Below are positions 45,633-54,558 of a stretch of DNA of 64,000 nucleotides, piece by piece. The translations under genes and the position numbers were made by a program. The stretch spans positions 62,001 through 126,000 of the forward strand of contig JAOARM010000040.1 in NCBI GenBank assembly GCA_025210515.1. Reading direction: 5' to 3'. The notes beneath the pieces are model-generated. The model searched no databases and was not told the DNA's origin. It worked only from the letters and a program-made list of their open reading frames with translations. Position 1 is the first letter of the stretch. Every line of letters starts with the position of its first letter. The DNA is from Vallitalea sp. GTDB lineage: Bacteria; Bacillota; Clostridia; Lachnospirales; Vallitaleaceae.

Positions 45633-46730
45633 ATGAGATTTGTTCAAATAAATGGTTTGAAAGAAGGCATGCGTCTTGGTAAGAGTTTATATGATAAGAA
45701 TGATAACTTATTACTAAGTAAGGGAAGCATAATTCAAGAATCATATATTGGTAAAATATATAACTTAGGTTATCAAGGAATATATATAGATGATAAAATA
45801 TCAGAAGAAATTGAAGTAGAAGATATTATTAAAGAAGATTTAAGAAGAAAAACAATTAATACTGTTAAGAATGTATTTATACAAGCTAATTCAGATATTA
45901 ATAATAAATGTTTAGGTAAAGTTGATCAAACTAAATTGTTAGTAAGTGATATTGTTGAGCAGATAATAGATAATAAAGATACAATTGTTAACTTAATAGA
46001 TTTAAAAATGTATGACGATTATACCTTTTCTCACTGTGTAAATGTAGCTGTTTTATCAATAGTTCTAGGAGTTTCTATTGGAATGAGCAAAGATGAATTG
46101 TTTATTCTTGGGCTAGGTGCTATATTACATGATATAGGTAAGATTTTTATTGATAATAGCATATTAAATAAAAAGGGTAAATTAACAGAGGAAGAGTATA
46201 ATATAATACAAAAACATGCAGAGTACGGATATGACTATTTAAGAGATACTTTTGAAATACCATCAGCAGCGTATGTTGCAGTTTTACAACATCATGAAAA
46301 ATTTGATGGAACAGGATATCCTACTATGAGAGATAAGGATAATATATCTTTATATGGTAGAATTATTGGTATAGCCGATGTTTATGATGCATTAACATCT
46401 AATAGACCTTATAGAAAAGCATTATTACCGTCAGAAGCTATGGAATATATTATGGCTAATGGAGGAATAATGTTTGATATTAATCTTACTAAGAAATTTG
46501 TTCAGAAAGTTGCACCGTTCCCTGTTGGAACCAGTGTAAAACTAAGTAATGATTACAAAGGGATAGTAATTGAAAACTATGAAGAAGCATGTCTAAGACC
46601 TAAGATAAAAGTTGTGTTAGATAATAATGATATGGAAATAAAACCACAATACTATAACTTAAAAGATGATAAATATTTGAGAAATATTACTATTACATCA
46701 ATCACTGAAATAAATCAAAAAATTAGCTAA
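45633..46730 (+). CDS. HD-GYP domain phosphodiesterase
   Basis: 365 residues. An N-terminal about 100-residue domain (GLKEGMRLGKSLYDKNDNLL), then an HD-GYP domain: HDIGKIFID, KHAEYGYDYL, LQHHEKFDGTGYP, IGIADVYDALTSNRPYR. The HD and GYP residues needed for c-di-GMP (or cGAMP/other dinucleotide) hydrolysis are all present. A C-terminal beta-rich tail of about 60 residues (PFPVGTSVKLSNDYKGIVI) is the usual clostridial extension. SD aggggtg upstream. Together with the chemoreceptor it hints at motility/second-messenger control. Confidence 0.93.
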   Translation: MRFVQINGLKEGMRLGKSLYDKNDNLLLSKGSIIQESYIGKIYNLGYQGIYIDDKISEEIEVEDIIKEDLRRKTINTVKNVFIQANSDINNKCLGKVDQTKLLVSDIVEQIIDNKDTIVNLIDLKMYDDYTFSHCVNVAVLSIVLGVSIGMSKDELFILGLGAILHDIGKIFIDNSILNKKGKLTEEEYNIIQKHAEYGYDYLRDTFEIPSAAYVAVLQHHEKFDGTGYPTMRDKDNISLYGRIIGIADVYDALTSNRPYRKALLPSEAMEYIMANGGIMFDINLTKKFVQKVAPFPVGTSVKLSNDYKGIVIENYEEACLRPKIKVVLDNNDMEIKPQYYNLKDDKYLRNITITSITEINQKIS

Positions 46731-46736
46731 TATAAA

Positions 46737-46759
46737 AGAGGCTGTCTCATACAGCCTCT
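46737..46759. terminator. Bidirectional terminator
   Basis: Perfect 9-bp stem agaggctgt/acagcctct, 5-nt loop, between the convergent HD-GYP and phosphofructokinase genes. Confidence 0.8.
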
Positions 46760-46794
46760 AATATATTCTAGTGTGTAGTATATATAATATAATC

Positions 46795-48033
46795 TTAGTT
46801 ATGATTAGTTAAATGACTTATATCTAAATAAACTGGAAGCCCATTTTTATATTCTATATTTGGCTCTCCATATGTTAATGGGGCAACGTATTCAACAAGA
46901 TTATTTGTAATATCATTACATTCTTTATTAATCCATTCTCTTGGAATTAATTTCTCTTTATTAGCAACTTTACTAATCTCAACACAGTCAATTGTATATT
47001 CATAAGGAACATTATTAGTTCTTATTATTGATACCATTTTACCAGTATGACCATCTACGGCATATTCAACAGCTTTATTACCTACTAAATTCGCTTCTGT
47101 AATATCATTTAATGAAGATATATGCACGGCACTTCTTTGCAGTACGTTAAGCTCAATAGAACGTACTTTGCATTTTAATGATTTACTAACAATATGTTCA
47201 AGAGTTTTTCCTGTTCCACTTAATTTAGCATGTCCAAATTTATCTGAAATTGAGTTTTCTGAGGCTGCTATATAATTTCCATTTTCATCTTTGATTCCTT
47301 CCGAAACGGCTATAATTACATTTTTTTTGTTTTTTTGAATTGCTTTTATGTCATTAAGAAAATCATAAATTGAGAATGGTACTTCAGGAAGATATATTAA
47401 ATCTGGAGAAGTGTTATATTCATTTCGTGCAAGTGCAGAAGCTGCTGTAAGCCAACCTGCGTTTCTGCCCATAATTTCTACAATAGTTACACTTGGAATA
47501 TCGTATATATATGTATCATAGGCTATTTCAAGCATAGTAGTTGCAACAAACTTAGCAGCTGAACCAAAACCGGGAGTATGATCAGTACCAAATAAATCAT
47601 TATCAATAGTTTTTGGAATTCCCATTATTTTTACATCAAGATTATTCTTTTGTGCATACGTAGATAATTTTAGAACGGTATCCATTGAATCATTACCACC
47701 AATATAGAAAAAATATTTTATGTTTTTTCGTTTGAAAACGTCAAATATTAATTTGTATTCCGTTTCATCATTATCAATATTAGAAAGTTTATATCTGCAT
47801 GAACCTAGAAACATTGCAGGGGTAGTTTTTAATGTTTCTAATTTGTTTTTTTCATTAGAAAAAATAGATGTTAAGTTAATTAAATTATGATTGAGTACTC
47901 CTTGTATTCCGTTAATAGCTCCATATACAGTATGTATTTTAGGGTTATCTAAAGCAGCTGATATAATACCGCTTAGAGATGCATTGATTACAGAGGTTGG
48001 GCCACCGGATTGGGCAATAAGACAATTCGACAT
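46795..48033 (-). CDS. pfp: PPi-type 6-phosphofructokinase
   Basis: 412 residues. Active-site PKTIDND (140-146) is complete. Two positions mark the pyrophosphate-dependent type: GGNDS (112-116), with Asp where ATP enzymes have Gly, and Lys141 in place of a Gly. EIMGRNAGWLT and the C-terminal fructose-6-P region are also present. It makes fructose-1,6-bisphosphate with PPi instead of ATP. SD aaaggag on the minus strand. Links to ppdK in PPi-based glycolysis. Cofactor preference is inferred from these residues. Confidence 0.88.
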   Translation of the reverse strand: MSNCLIAQSGGPTSVINASLSGIISAALDNPKIHTVYGAINGIQGVLNHNLINLTSIFSNEKNKLETLKTTPAMFLGSCRYKLSNIDNDETEYKLIFDVFKRKNIKYFFYIGGNDSMDTVLKLSTYAQKNNLDVKIMGIPKTIDNDLFGTDHTPGFGSAAKFVATTMLEIAYDTYIYDIPSVTIVEIMGRNAGWLTAASALARNEYNTSPDLIYLPEVPFSIYDFLNDIKAIQKNKKNVIIAVSEGIKDENGNYIAASENSISDKFGHAKLSGTGKTLEHIVSKSLKCKVRSIELNVLQRSAVHISSLNDITEANLVGNKAVEYAVDGHTGKMVSIIRTNNVPYEYTIDCVEISKVANKEKLIPREWINKECNDITNNLVEYVAPLTYGEPNIEYKNGLPVYLDISHLTNHN

Positions 48034-48307
48034 ATTTAGAACTCCTTTTCTGTTTTTGAAAATTAAAGGTTATTTTTCTTCACAGGTCAATATAATACAA
48101 TAAATATCTAAAAAAATCAATTAAAAAAGTAAAATATTTCTATGGTAGAGTATTACATTATAGTAACAAATTCCTTGAATCAACTATAAGTAATATACAT
48201 ATAATATATTCGTAGCAAGATAACTAGTAAAATATGTTGTAACCTTGTAGAAATATATATGATATAATCATAGCTATTATATGGTATAAATTTTATAGTT
48301 TTTTTTC

Positions 48308-48336
48308 TTGCAAATTAACAAAGTATATAGTATAAT
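48308..48336 (+). promoter_or_regulatory. Promoter of 6S RNA
   Basis: TTGCAA (48308-48313), 17-nt spacer, TATAAT (48331-48336). Start predicted near 48343. Confidence 0.75.
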
Positions 48337-48342
48337 TAGGTC

Positions 48343-48580
48343 ACAACAAAGTTTGATATTTCCTGGAATGTACGATAATTCCTGCTATTTTGAACCTACA
48401 TTAGTAATTCGGGAGTTCTATATCTCAAAATCTATGTCAAGCCCTCATTTTGCAGGGGAAGACAGAAGTTTTGTTGCGGACACCCACCTAACGTGAGTTA
48501 GGGATCAAAATTCAGGAGACGGCATTTCCGGGGGTATACATATAAAAAGTAAGCTACTAATTTTATTAGTAGCTTTTTTA
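48343..48580 (+). ncRNA. ssrS: 6S RNA
   Basis: A long rod: the ends pair (cctggaatgt near 48362 with gcatttccggg near 48522), the next helix is tcctgctattttgaacc (about 48379-48395) with ggatcaaaattcagga (about 48501-48516), and in between lies a large open bubble with small hairpins such as cctaac-gtga-gttagg. This is the 6S shape that mimics an open promoter and binds RNA polymerase-SigA. It has its own promoter and a terminator at 48552-48580. The short open frame across it is not a gene. Identity rests on my recollection of clostridial 6S sequences and structure. Confidence 0.8.
48552..48580 (+). terminator. Terminator of 6S RNA
   Basis: agctactaat (48552-48561)/attagtagct (48565-48574) followed by a T-run. 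Confidence 0.88.
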
Positions 48581-48598
48581 TATTACTTTAAATTATAA

Positions 48599-49258
48599 TT
48601 AATTTATTTTTAATTCAATTTCTTTTAATACACCTTCATAGTTTATCAGCTTTGTAAATTCGGCAAAAATAGTATCGAATAACAAATCATATCCCTTTTC
48701 ATTAAGATGAATACCATCATCTAATATAAGATTTGTATAATTATCTATTTCTATTAATTTGCTATAGAAATCAATAATTGGACAGTTATAATCTTTAGCT
48801 AATGTCTTTATAATATGTACATATTGATTCAGTCGAGAATTGTTATGCATTGGTTTTGCAATATTTTCGTTAACTGGAGGCGGAGTAATTAAAATAGGAA
48901 TAGGCATACAATTATTTAAACCTGTACGGTTATTAAGTTTTATAATCTGGTTTAATATGTTTTTTAGATTATTTTCAAATTCTTCTAGAGAACGGTATTT
49001 ATTATTAGTAGCTGAGTCGTTTGTACCAAACTGAATAAAAACTACATTAGGTCTATGTTCTAATACACTTGACTCAATATAATCAAGAGCTTCTCTAGTA
49101 GTTATGCCATTTTTACTTGAATTAATAATATTCCATGAAATAGATGGGTAATAACTTGGAATAAACTTTTCAAGACGATTAATATAGTTAACAGATTTAC
49201 TTACACCATAACCATTTGAAATGCTATCTCCAAACCCAATAATAGTTGTTTTAATCAT
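48599..49258 (-). CDS. SGNH/GDSL hydrolase
   Basis: 219 residues, no signal peptide. Block I IIGFGDSISNGYG (Ser12 nucleophile), block III VVFIQFGTNDSAT, block V DDGIHLNEKGYD (Asp-His pair). Typical cytosolic SGNH esterase or lipase-like enzyme; substrate unknown. Good SD (tggaggt). Between 6S RNA and the aromatic operon, probably its own unit. Confidence 0.92.
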   Translation of the reverse strand: MIKTTIIGFGDSISNGYGVSKSVNYINRLEKFIPSYYPSISWNIINSSKNGITTREALDYIESSVLEHRPNVVFIQFGTNDSATNNKYRSLEEFENNLKNILNQIIKLNNRTGLNNCMPIPILITPPPVNENIAKPMHNNSRLNQYVHIIKTLAKDYNCPIIDFYSKLIEIDNYTNLILDDGIHLNEKGYDLLFDTIFAEFTKLINYEGVLKEIELKIN

Positions 49259-49478
49259 ATAATTACCTCCAATTTATGTTATGATTATTGCTTCAATACT
49301 AATTATTCTACAAAATAGTAACGATTACAAAGTTCTATAATAATTATAAAAGAGTATTATAGCTTTATATACAAATTACTGAGTAATCTTAATTAATATT
49401 AATAATTGCTTTACATTATATGATAATACAAATAGACATTAATTCCAATAGTTTTTTTACTTTTTTAATGATTATAGT

Positions 49479-50765
49479 TTATTTGCTAATTTCATCCAAT
49501 AATTTGTAAAAATTTGGGAACGAAATATTTACGCAGTCACTATTATTAATATATATTTGTTCCTTTGAAGCTAAACCACATATAGCAAGGGACATGGCGA
49601 CTCTATGGTCATTATAACTTTCTACAGTTGCACCAGTTAAGTTTGGTGAACTATGAATAATCATACCATCATCTGTACCTATAATATTAGCGTTAAGTTT
49701 GCTTAATTCTGTAACCATAGTTTCAATTCGATTAGATTCTTTGACTTTTAGTTCTGCTGCATCTTTAATAATAGTCATTCCTTCTGCAAAACATGCTGCT
49801 ACAGCTATAACTGGTATTTCATCTATTAATGTTGGAATTAATTTTTTATCAATAACAGTTCCTTTTAATGAGCTAGATTTTACATATATATCTGCAACTA
49901 ACTCACCATTAATTTCTCTTTTGTTGCGTAATTCGATAAAACCTCCCATTGCTTTTAGAACACGAATTATTCCATCACGAGTAACATTAATACCTACATC
50001 TTTAATGAGTATTTCAGAATTTGGTATAATTAAACAAGCAACCATAAAGTAGGCGGCAGAGGAAATATCTCCTGGTATTATTATATCGTTAGCATTTAGT
50101 TCTTTAACAGGATTAGATATAGCTGTTGTATTATCTGTTACTATATTACCACCAAAATAATTTAACATGATTTCAGTATGGTTTCTTGACAATACAGGTT
50201 CTATAACTTGTGTTTCATTATTAGTATATAAACTTGCAAGTAGTATACATGATTTTATTTGAGCACTAGCTACTGACGAAGTATATTTAATACCGTTTAG
50301 CTTTGAACCTATAATTTTAATAGGTGCTTTATCATTATTATGTAGAGATTCTATATTAGCACCCATTTTTCTAAGAGGATCAATAATTCTTTTCATAGGT
50401 CTATTTTTAATTGAATCATCTCCAGTTATTATACAGTCAAAGTTTTGTGCCGCTAATATTCCAGACATAAGCCTAAAAGTAGTGCCACTATTTCCTACAT
50501 ATAACTCTTTATTTGGCTTTGTAAGCCCGTGTAATCCTTTTCCTTTTACAATAACACAGTTGTCATTAATATCAATATCAATTCCCATATCTCTAAAGCA
50601 TCTAATAGTGCTTAAACAATCTTCTCCCATTAAGAAGCCTTTAATTGTTGTTGTTCCTTTTGCAATTGATCCAAGCATTATAGCTCTATGAGATATAGAT
50701 TTGTCACCTGGGACATTTATTTCACCATTTATTTTATTAACAGGATTTATTACCATTATCATCAA
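49479..50765 (-). CDS. aroA: 5-enolpyruvylshikimate-3-phosphate synthase
   Basis: 428 residues. GDKSISHRAIMLGSIAKG at the N-terminus, GNSGTTFRLMSGILA, and the C-terminal ESNRIETM and DHRVAMSLAI motifs. Catalyses the sixth shikimate-pathway step from shikimate-3-phosphate and PEP. Last gene of the hisC-aroF-tyrA-aroA operon, 10 bp after tyrA. Confidence 0.97.
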   Translation of the reverse strand: MMIMVINPVNKINGEINVPGDKSISHRAIMLGSIAKGTTTIKGFLMGEDCLSTIRCFRDMGIDIDINDNCVIVKGKGLHGLTKPNKELYVGNSGTTFRLMSGILAAQNFDCIITGDDSIKNRPMKRIIDPLRKMGANIESLHNNDKAPIKIIGSKLNGIKYTSSVASAQIKSCILLASLYTNNETQVIEPVLSRNHTEIMLNYFGGNIVTDNTTAISNPVKELNANDIIIPGDISSAAYFMVACLIIPNSEILIKDVGINVTRDGIIRVLKAMGGFIELRNKREINGELVADIYVKSSSLKGTVIDKKLIPTLIDEIPVIAVAACFAEGMTIIKDAAELKVKESNRIETMVTELSKLNANIIGTDDGMIIHSSPNLTGATVESYNDHRVAMSLAICGLASKEQIYINNSDCVNISFPNFYKLLDEISK

Positions 50766-50775
50766 CCTCCTAAAG

Positions 50776-51870
50776 TTATGTATAAACCTTATAATTCATT
50801 TTAGATAAAATGTCAATACTTTTATTTTGACTATCTATATCATAAAAAACAATTTCTAGAACACCTTGTTCATGCTCTCTATTGTTATTAATTCCTATAT
50901 TTTTAATATTAATATTTTTATTACTTAATATTGTAGCTATCTCAGCTATAATACCTGGTTTATCAATAACATCAACAGTAATCTTATATGATTTCACAAT
51001 AAATCCTATATTCTTTTCAGAAAAAGTATTTCTATAATCTCTTGATGAAGTGAAAAATGACAATATTTCATCTGCATTTTTGATATTTATATTGTCTTTT
51101 ATAATATTAAGTTGTTGTTGAAAATAATCAATTACTTCAGATATGAAAGTATTATTTGATAAACATATTTGTTGCCACATATTAGGAGAAGAAGATGCAA
51201 TTCTAGTGATATCTTTAAATCCTCCAGCGGCTAAAGTATGCATATGTTTATTATCCGTATCTAAGCTTTTAACTGTATTTACTAATGCAGAAGCAATAAT
51301 ATGAGGTACATGACTTATAGTAGCTGTTATAAAGTCGTGCTGTTTGGGGTCAATAACTACTGGTAATGCTCCAATTTTAGTTATTAGAGAATATAGTGCT
51401 TCTACTTTATAATCAGGAGTAGAAGGGAGTGGAGTAAGAATGTAATAAGCATTTTCAAATAAATGCTTATTAGCTGCTTTTATTCCACTTTTTTCTGAAC
51501 CTGTCATTGGGTGACCGCCAATGAAATAATTGCCACAATCTAAAGTCATAGCAGTATCTATTATTGATTTTTTTGTGCTCCCAACGTCTGTAATAATACA
51601 ATTAGTAGAAATAATAGGCAATAATTGAGTCATTGCTTCAATGTTATTGTTAACTGGTGCACATAAAAAGATAATATCACAGTCACTAAAACTATCGTCA
51701 ATTTTAGTGGTAAACATATCAATTATACCTTCTTGCATAGCAATATGTAATGAATTAACATTAGTGTCATAAGCAACAATTTTATATGATGAATATTTGG
51801 TTTTTATTGCTTTTGCTAAAGAGCCACCTATTAAGCCTAACCCAATAAAACCTATGTTACCAGATGACAT
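50776..51870 (-). CDS. tyrA: Prephenate dehydrogenase with ACT domain
   Basis: 364 residues. NAD motif GFIGLGLIGGSLAKAI, the catalytic GGHPMTGSEKSG, and ISHVPHIIASAL; a C-terminal ACT domain (about 293-364: DVIDKPGIIAEIATILSNKN) for tyrosine feedback. Converts prephenate to 4-hydroxyphenylpyruvate. Its start overlaps the aroF stop by one base (TAATG), so they are translationally coupled. Confidence 0.95.
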   Translation of the reverse strand: MSSGNIGFIGLGLIGGSLAKAIKTKYSSYKIVAYDTNVNSLHIAMQEGIIDMFTTKIDDSFSDCDIIFLCAPVNNNIEAMTQLLPIISTNCIITDVGSTKKSIIDTAMTLDCGNYFIGGHPMTGSEKSGIKAANKHLFENAYYILTPLPSTPDYKVEALYSLITKIGALPVVIDPKQHDFITATISHVPHIIASALVNTVKSLDTDNKHMHTLAAGGFKDITRIASSSPNMWQQICLSNNTFISEVIDYFQQQLNIIKDNINIKNADEILSFFTSSRDYRNTFSEKNIGFIVKSYKITVDVIDKPGIIAEIATILSNKNINIKNIGINNNREHEQGVLEIVFYDIDSQNKSIDILSKMNYKVYT

Positions 51871-52883
51871 TATAGAGTTTTACCTACTAGTTTTGCGAAT
51901 GGTCTTAGTTCATCACATAAATCATCAAAATCCTTAGGTGGTAAGGATTGAGGACCGTCAGACAAAGCTTCAGCAGGATTAGGATGTACTTCAATCATAA
52001 GTCCATCAGCACCAGCAGCAAGAGAGGCTTTTGAAAGAGAATTAATATAAGGTCTTTTGCCAGTAGCATGACTTGGGTCAACAAATATTGGTAAGTGACT
52101 TTTTTGCTTAATAACTGGTATAGCACTAATATCAAGTGTATTTCTAGTTGCAGTTTCAAATGTTCTAATTCCACGTTCACATAGAACTACGTTTTTATTT
52201 CCTTCGCTCATAATATATTCAGCTGCATTAAGCCATTCGTCTATTGTTGCTGATAAACCTCTTTTTAATAAAACAGGAATATTAGTCTTTCCAATTTCTT
52301 TTAGAAGATAAAAATTTTGCATATTTCTTGCACCTATTTGAAACATATCTACATACTTAGCTGCTGTTTCTACAGATTTTAAGCTTGTTACTTCGCATAC
52401 AATAGGAAGACCAGTTTCTTCTCTTGCTTTCGCCATATACTTTAACCCTTCTTCTTCTAAACCTTGAAATGAATAAGGAGATGTTCTTGGCTTGTATGCT
52501 CCACCTCTTAGTATCTTTGCTCCAGATTTTTTAATAGTATGTGCAGTCTCTATTATTTGTTTTTTATTTTCTATTGCACATGGACCAGCCATAATAATAA
52601 AATCACTACCACCAATTTCCACATTTCCTACTTTAACTATAGAAGAGTTAGTGTGAAACTTCTTATTAGCTAGTTTATAGCTTTCAGTTACAGGTACGAT
52701 TTTATCAACACCATTTAATAATTCTATATTGCAATCTGATAGTCTAGATTTGTCTCCAATAACACCTATTATAGTTATTTGAGAACCTGTTGATAGATGG
52801 GTTTGTAGCCCACGGCTTTCTACAAGAGAAATAACATCTTTTATATCAGATTCATTAGTATTAGATTTCATTACGATTATCAT
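51870..52883 (-). CDS. aroF: DAHP synthase (3-deoxy-7-phosphoheptulonate synthase)
   Basis: 337 residues of the KDO8P-synthase-like I-beta type: an N-terminal ferredoxin-like domain (1-70, regulatory in relatives) and a barrel with FIMAGPCAIE, LRGGAYKPRTSPYSFQG, and FVDPSHATGKR. First committed step of aromatic synthesis from PEP and erythrose-4-P. SD aggaggc gives the ATG 52883 start. Coupled to tyrA. Confidence 0.96.
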   Translation of the reverse strand: MIIVMKSNTNESDIKDVISLVESRGLQTHLSTGSQITIIGVIGDKSRLSDCNIELLNGVDKIVPVTESYKLANKKFHTNSSIVKVGNVEIGGSDFIIMAGPCAIENKKQIIETAHTIKKSGAKILRGGAYKPRTSPYSFQGLEEEGLKYMAKAREETGLPIVCEVTSLKSVETAAKYVDMFQIGARNMQNFYLLKEIGKTNIPVLLKRGLSATIDEWLNAAEYIMSEGNKNVVLCERGIRTFETATRNTLDISAIPVIKQKSHLPIFVDPSHATGKRPYINSLSKASLAAGADGLMIEVHPNPAEALSDGPQSLPPKDFDDLCDELRPFAKLVGKTL

Positions 52884-52971
52884 ATATTTGCCTCCTAGTT
52901 TTATAATAGTTTTCTTTGATATAATAAAGTATCTTTAATTATATGTTATTAATAAAATAATAATATTTTTA

Positions 52972-54060
52972 TTAATATGCTAATAGTTCTTCAATTACTT
53001 GGAAAAACTCTTTCATTTGATTAATAGTACCTAGAGTAACACGTTGGTATGTATCCATCCCAAAGTAGAAACCAGGTCTTAATATAAATCCTTTCTTTTG
53101 AAGTTCAATAAATAAATCCATACTTGGTTTACGAAAATCAATCATTATAAAGTTACAGTGTGTTTTAATGTATGAAAGTCCTAATTCTTCACATTTGGTA
53201 TAAGTATATTCTTTTACTTTGTTGTTGTTTTCAAAAGCCATTTTCACAAATTCTTCATCATTAATACTTGCAATAGCCGCCATTTGTGCTTGAGTAGTTA
53301 CATTGAATGGACCTCTAACTCTATTAATTAGCTCAATTATATTTGAGTTAGCAATACCATAACCTATACGCATAGAAGCTAACCCATACATTTTAGAAAA
53401 TGTTCTAAGAATCATTAGATTATCATATTTCTTTAATAATGGAAGAGACTGTAGATAATCTTTATCAGAAACATACTCATAATAAGCTTCATCAATAACT
53501 ATTAAAATGTTATTTGGAACTTGTTTAATAAATTCTAATAGTTCTTTTTCTGGTATTATTGTTCCAGTGGGATTGTTAGGGTTGGAAATAAATATTATTT
53601 TAGTTTTAGATGTTATTTTACTAAGTATTCCTTTTAAATCATAAGCATGATTAACAAGTGGAAGTTCAATCATATTACCACCCATAGCAGTAACAGTAGC
53701 TTTATATTGAGGAAAGCTTGGTGTACAAGTTATAGCTTCATCATGTTTATCAATATAAGTTTGAGAGATAAGAGAAATAATCTCATCTGAACCAGCACCA
53801 AATATTAGTTGGTCAGGTGAAATGGACATTTTATTAGAAATACAATTTCTAAGTTCTGTACAATTTCCATCAGGGTATAGAGACGGATTTTCTAAGCTTT
53901 TAATCACAGCTTTTTTTGCCTTTTCAGAACAACCGTATGGATTCTCATTAGAAGCAAGTTTAATTACTTTTTTTAAATTATATTCTTTTTTTACATCATC
54001 AATAGGTTTTCCAGGAACATAAGCTCTTAATAATTCAACTTCTTGTCTATATCTTATCAT
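52972..54060 (-). CDS. hisC: Histidinol-phosphate/aromatic aminotransferase
   Basis: 362 residues, class I/II PLP enzyme of the HisC family: KLASNENPYGCSEKAKKA, FISNPNNPTGTI, DEAYYEYV and TFSKMYGLASMRIGYG with the PLP Lys. First gene of the aromatic operon, with no his genes nearby, so the main job may be transamination of phenylpyruvate or hydroxyphenylpyruvate rather than histidinol phosphate. That is inferred from context. SD aaggaga on the minus strand. Confidence 0.92.
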   Translation of the reverse strand: MIRYRQEVELLRAYVPGKPIDDVKKEYNLKKVIKLASNENPYGCSEKAKKAVIKSLENPSLYPDGNCTELRNCISNKMSISPDQLIFGAGSDEIISLISQTYIDKHDEAITCTPSFPQYKATVTAMGGNMIELPLVNHAYDLKGILSKITSKTKIIFISNPNNPTGTIIPEKELLEFIKQVPNNILIVIDEAYYEYVSDKDYLQSLPLLKKYDNLMILRTFSKMYGLASMRIGYGIANSNIIELINRVRGPFNVTTQAQMAAIASINDEEFVKMAFENNNKVKEYTYTKCEELGLSYIKTHCNFIMIDFRKPSMDLFIELQKKGFILRPGFYFGMDTYQRVTLGTINQMKEFFQVIEELLAY

Positions 54061-54558
54061 AGTTAATCTCCTTTTTTACTTTGTATGAAGTTATTATATT
54101 CAAAGGTAATATTTCCTTATTATTATATATATTTTATCATATGTAATATGCAGAAACTACCATTTATTTTCCTAAGAAAATTGAGTTTAGCATAAGCTAT
54201 ATATAAAAAGTAATTTTATATATTGTACGCTAATTGACTATGTGTGTCAACACTTTAAAGTGCAAAAGAACAAGTCTAATAGTCATGAAAATAATAAAAG
54301 AAAATTAATAAAGATTAAGTTTATAACATTACAATCAAATTGAAGAAAAAATCTTGTGCAAATTTAATAAAAATATAAAATATTTTTTGAAATTATTGAA
54401 GGAAATCGATGATTGTAGTAGAATATTAAATATATCACTAATTTGTGTTATGTTTTAACAATTTACTGGCAACGCCGTTTTTTAAATAGAAAATTATTGA
54501 AAATGACTGTTGCACCTACTAATTTGTAGAAAAAATTACAATGATTGGGGGAACATCC
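54061..54558. other. 498-bp divergent gap, hisC to EF-G-like gene
   Basis: No gene seen. It must contain both promoters. The only distinct element is the perfect 12-bp palindrome cactttaaagtg (54251-54262), possibly an operator. The last 15 bases hold the tggggg SD of the EF-G-like gene. Confidence 0.45.

Noticed and set aside
48308-48496. 62-codon plus-strand frame before 48600
   Set aside because: It lies on the 6S RNA and its promoter, has no ribosome binding site and no protein-like composition.
54251-54262. Perfect palindrome cactttaaagtg
   Set aside because: Could be an operator, but a single 12-bp palindrome in AT-rich sequence without a second copy or known regulator is not enough for a claim.
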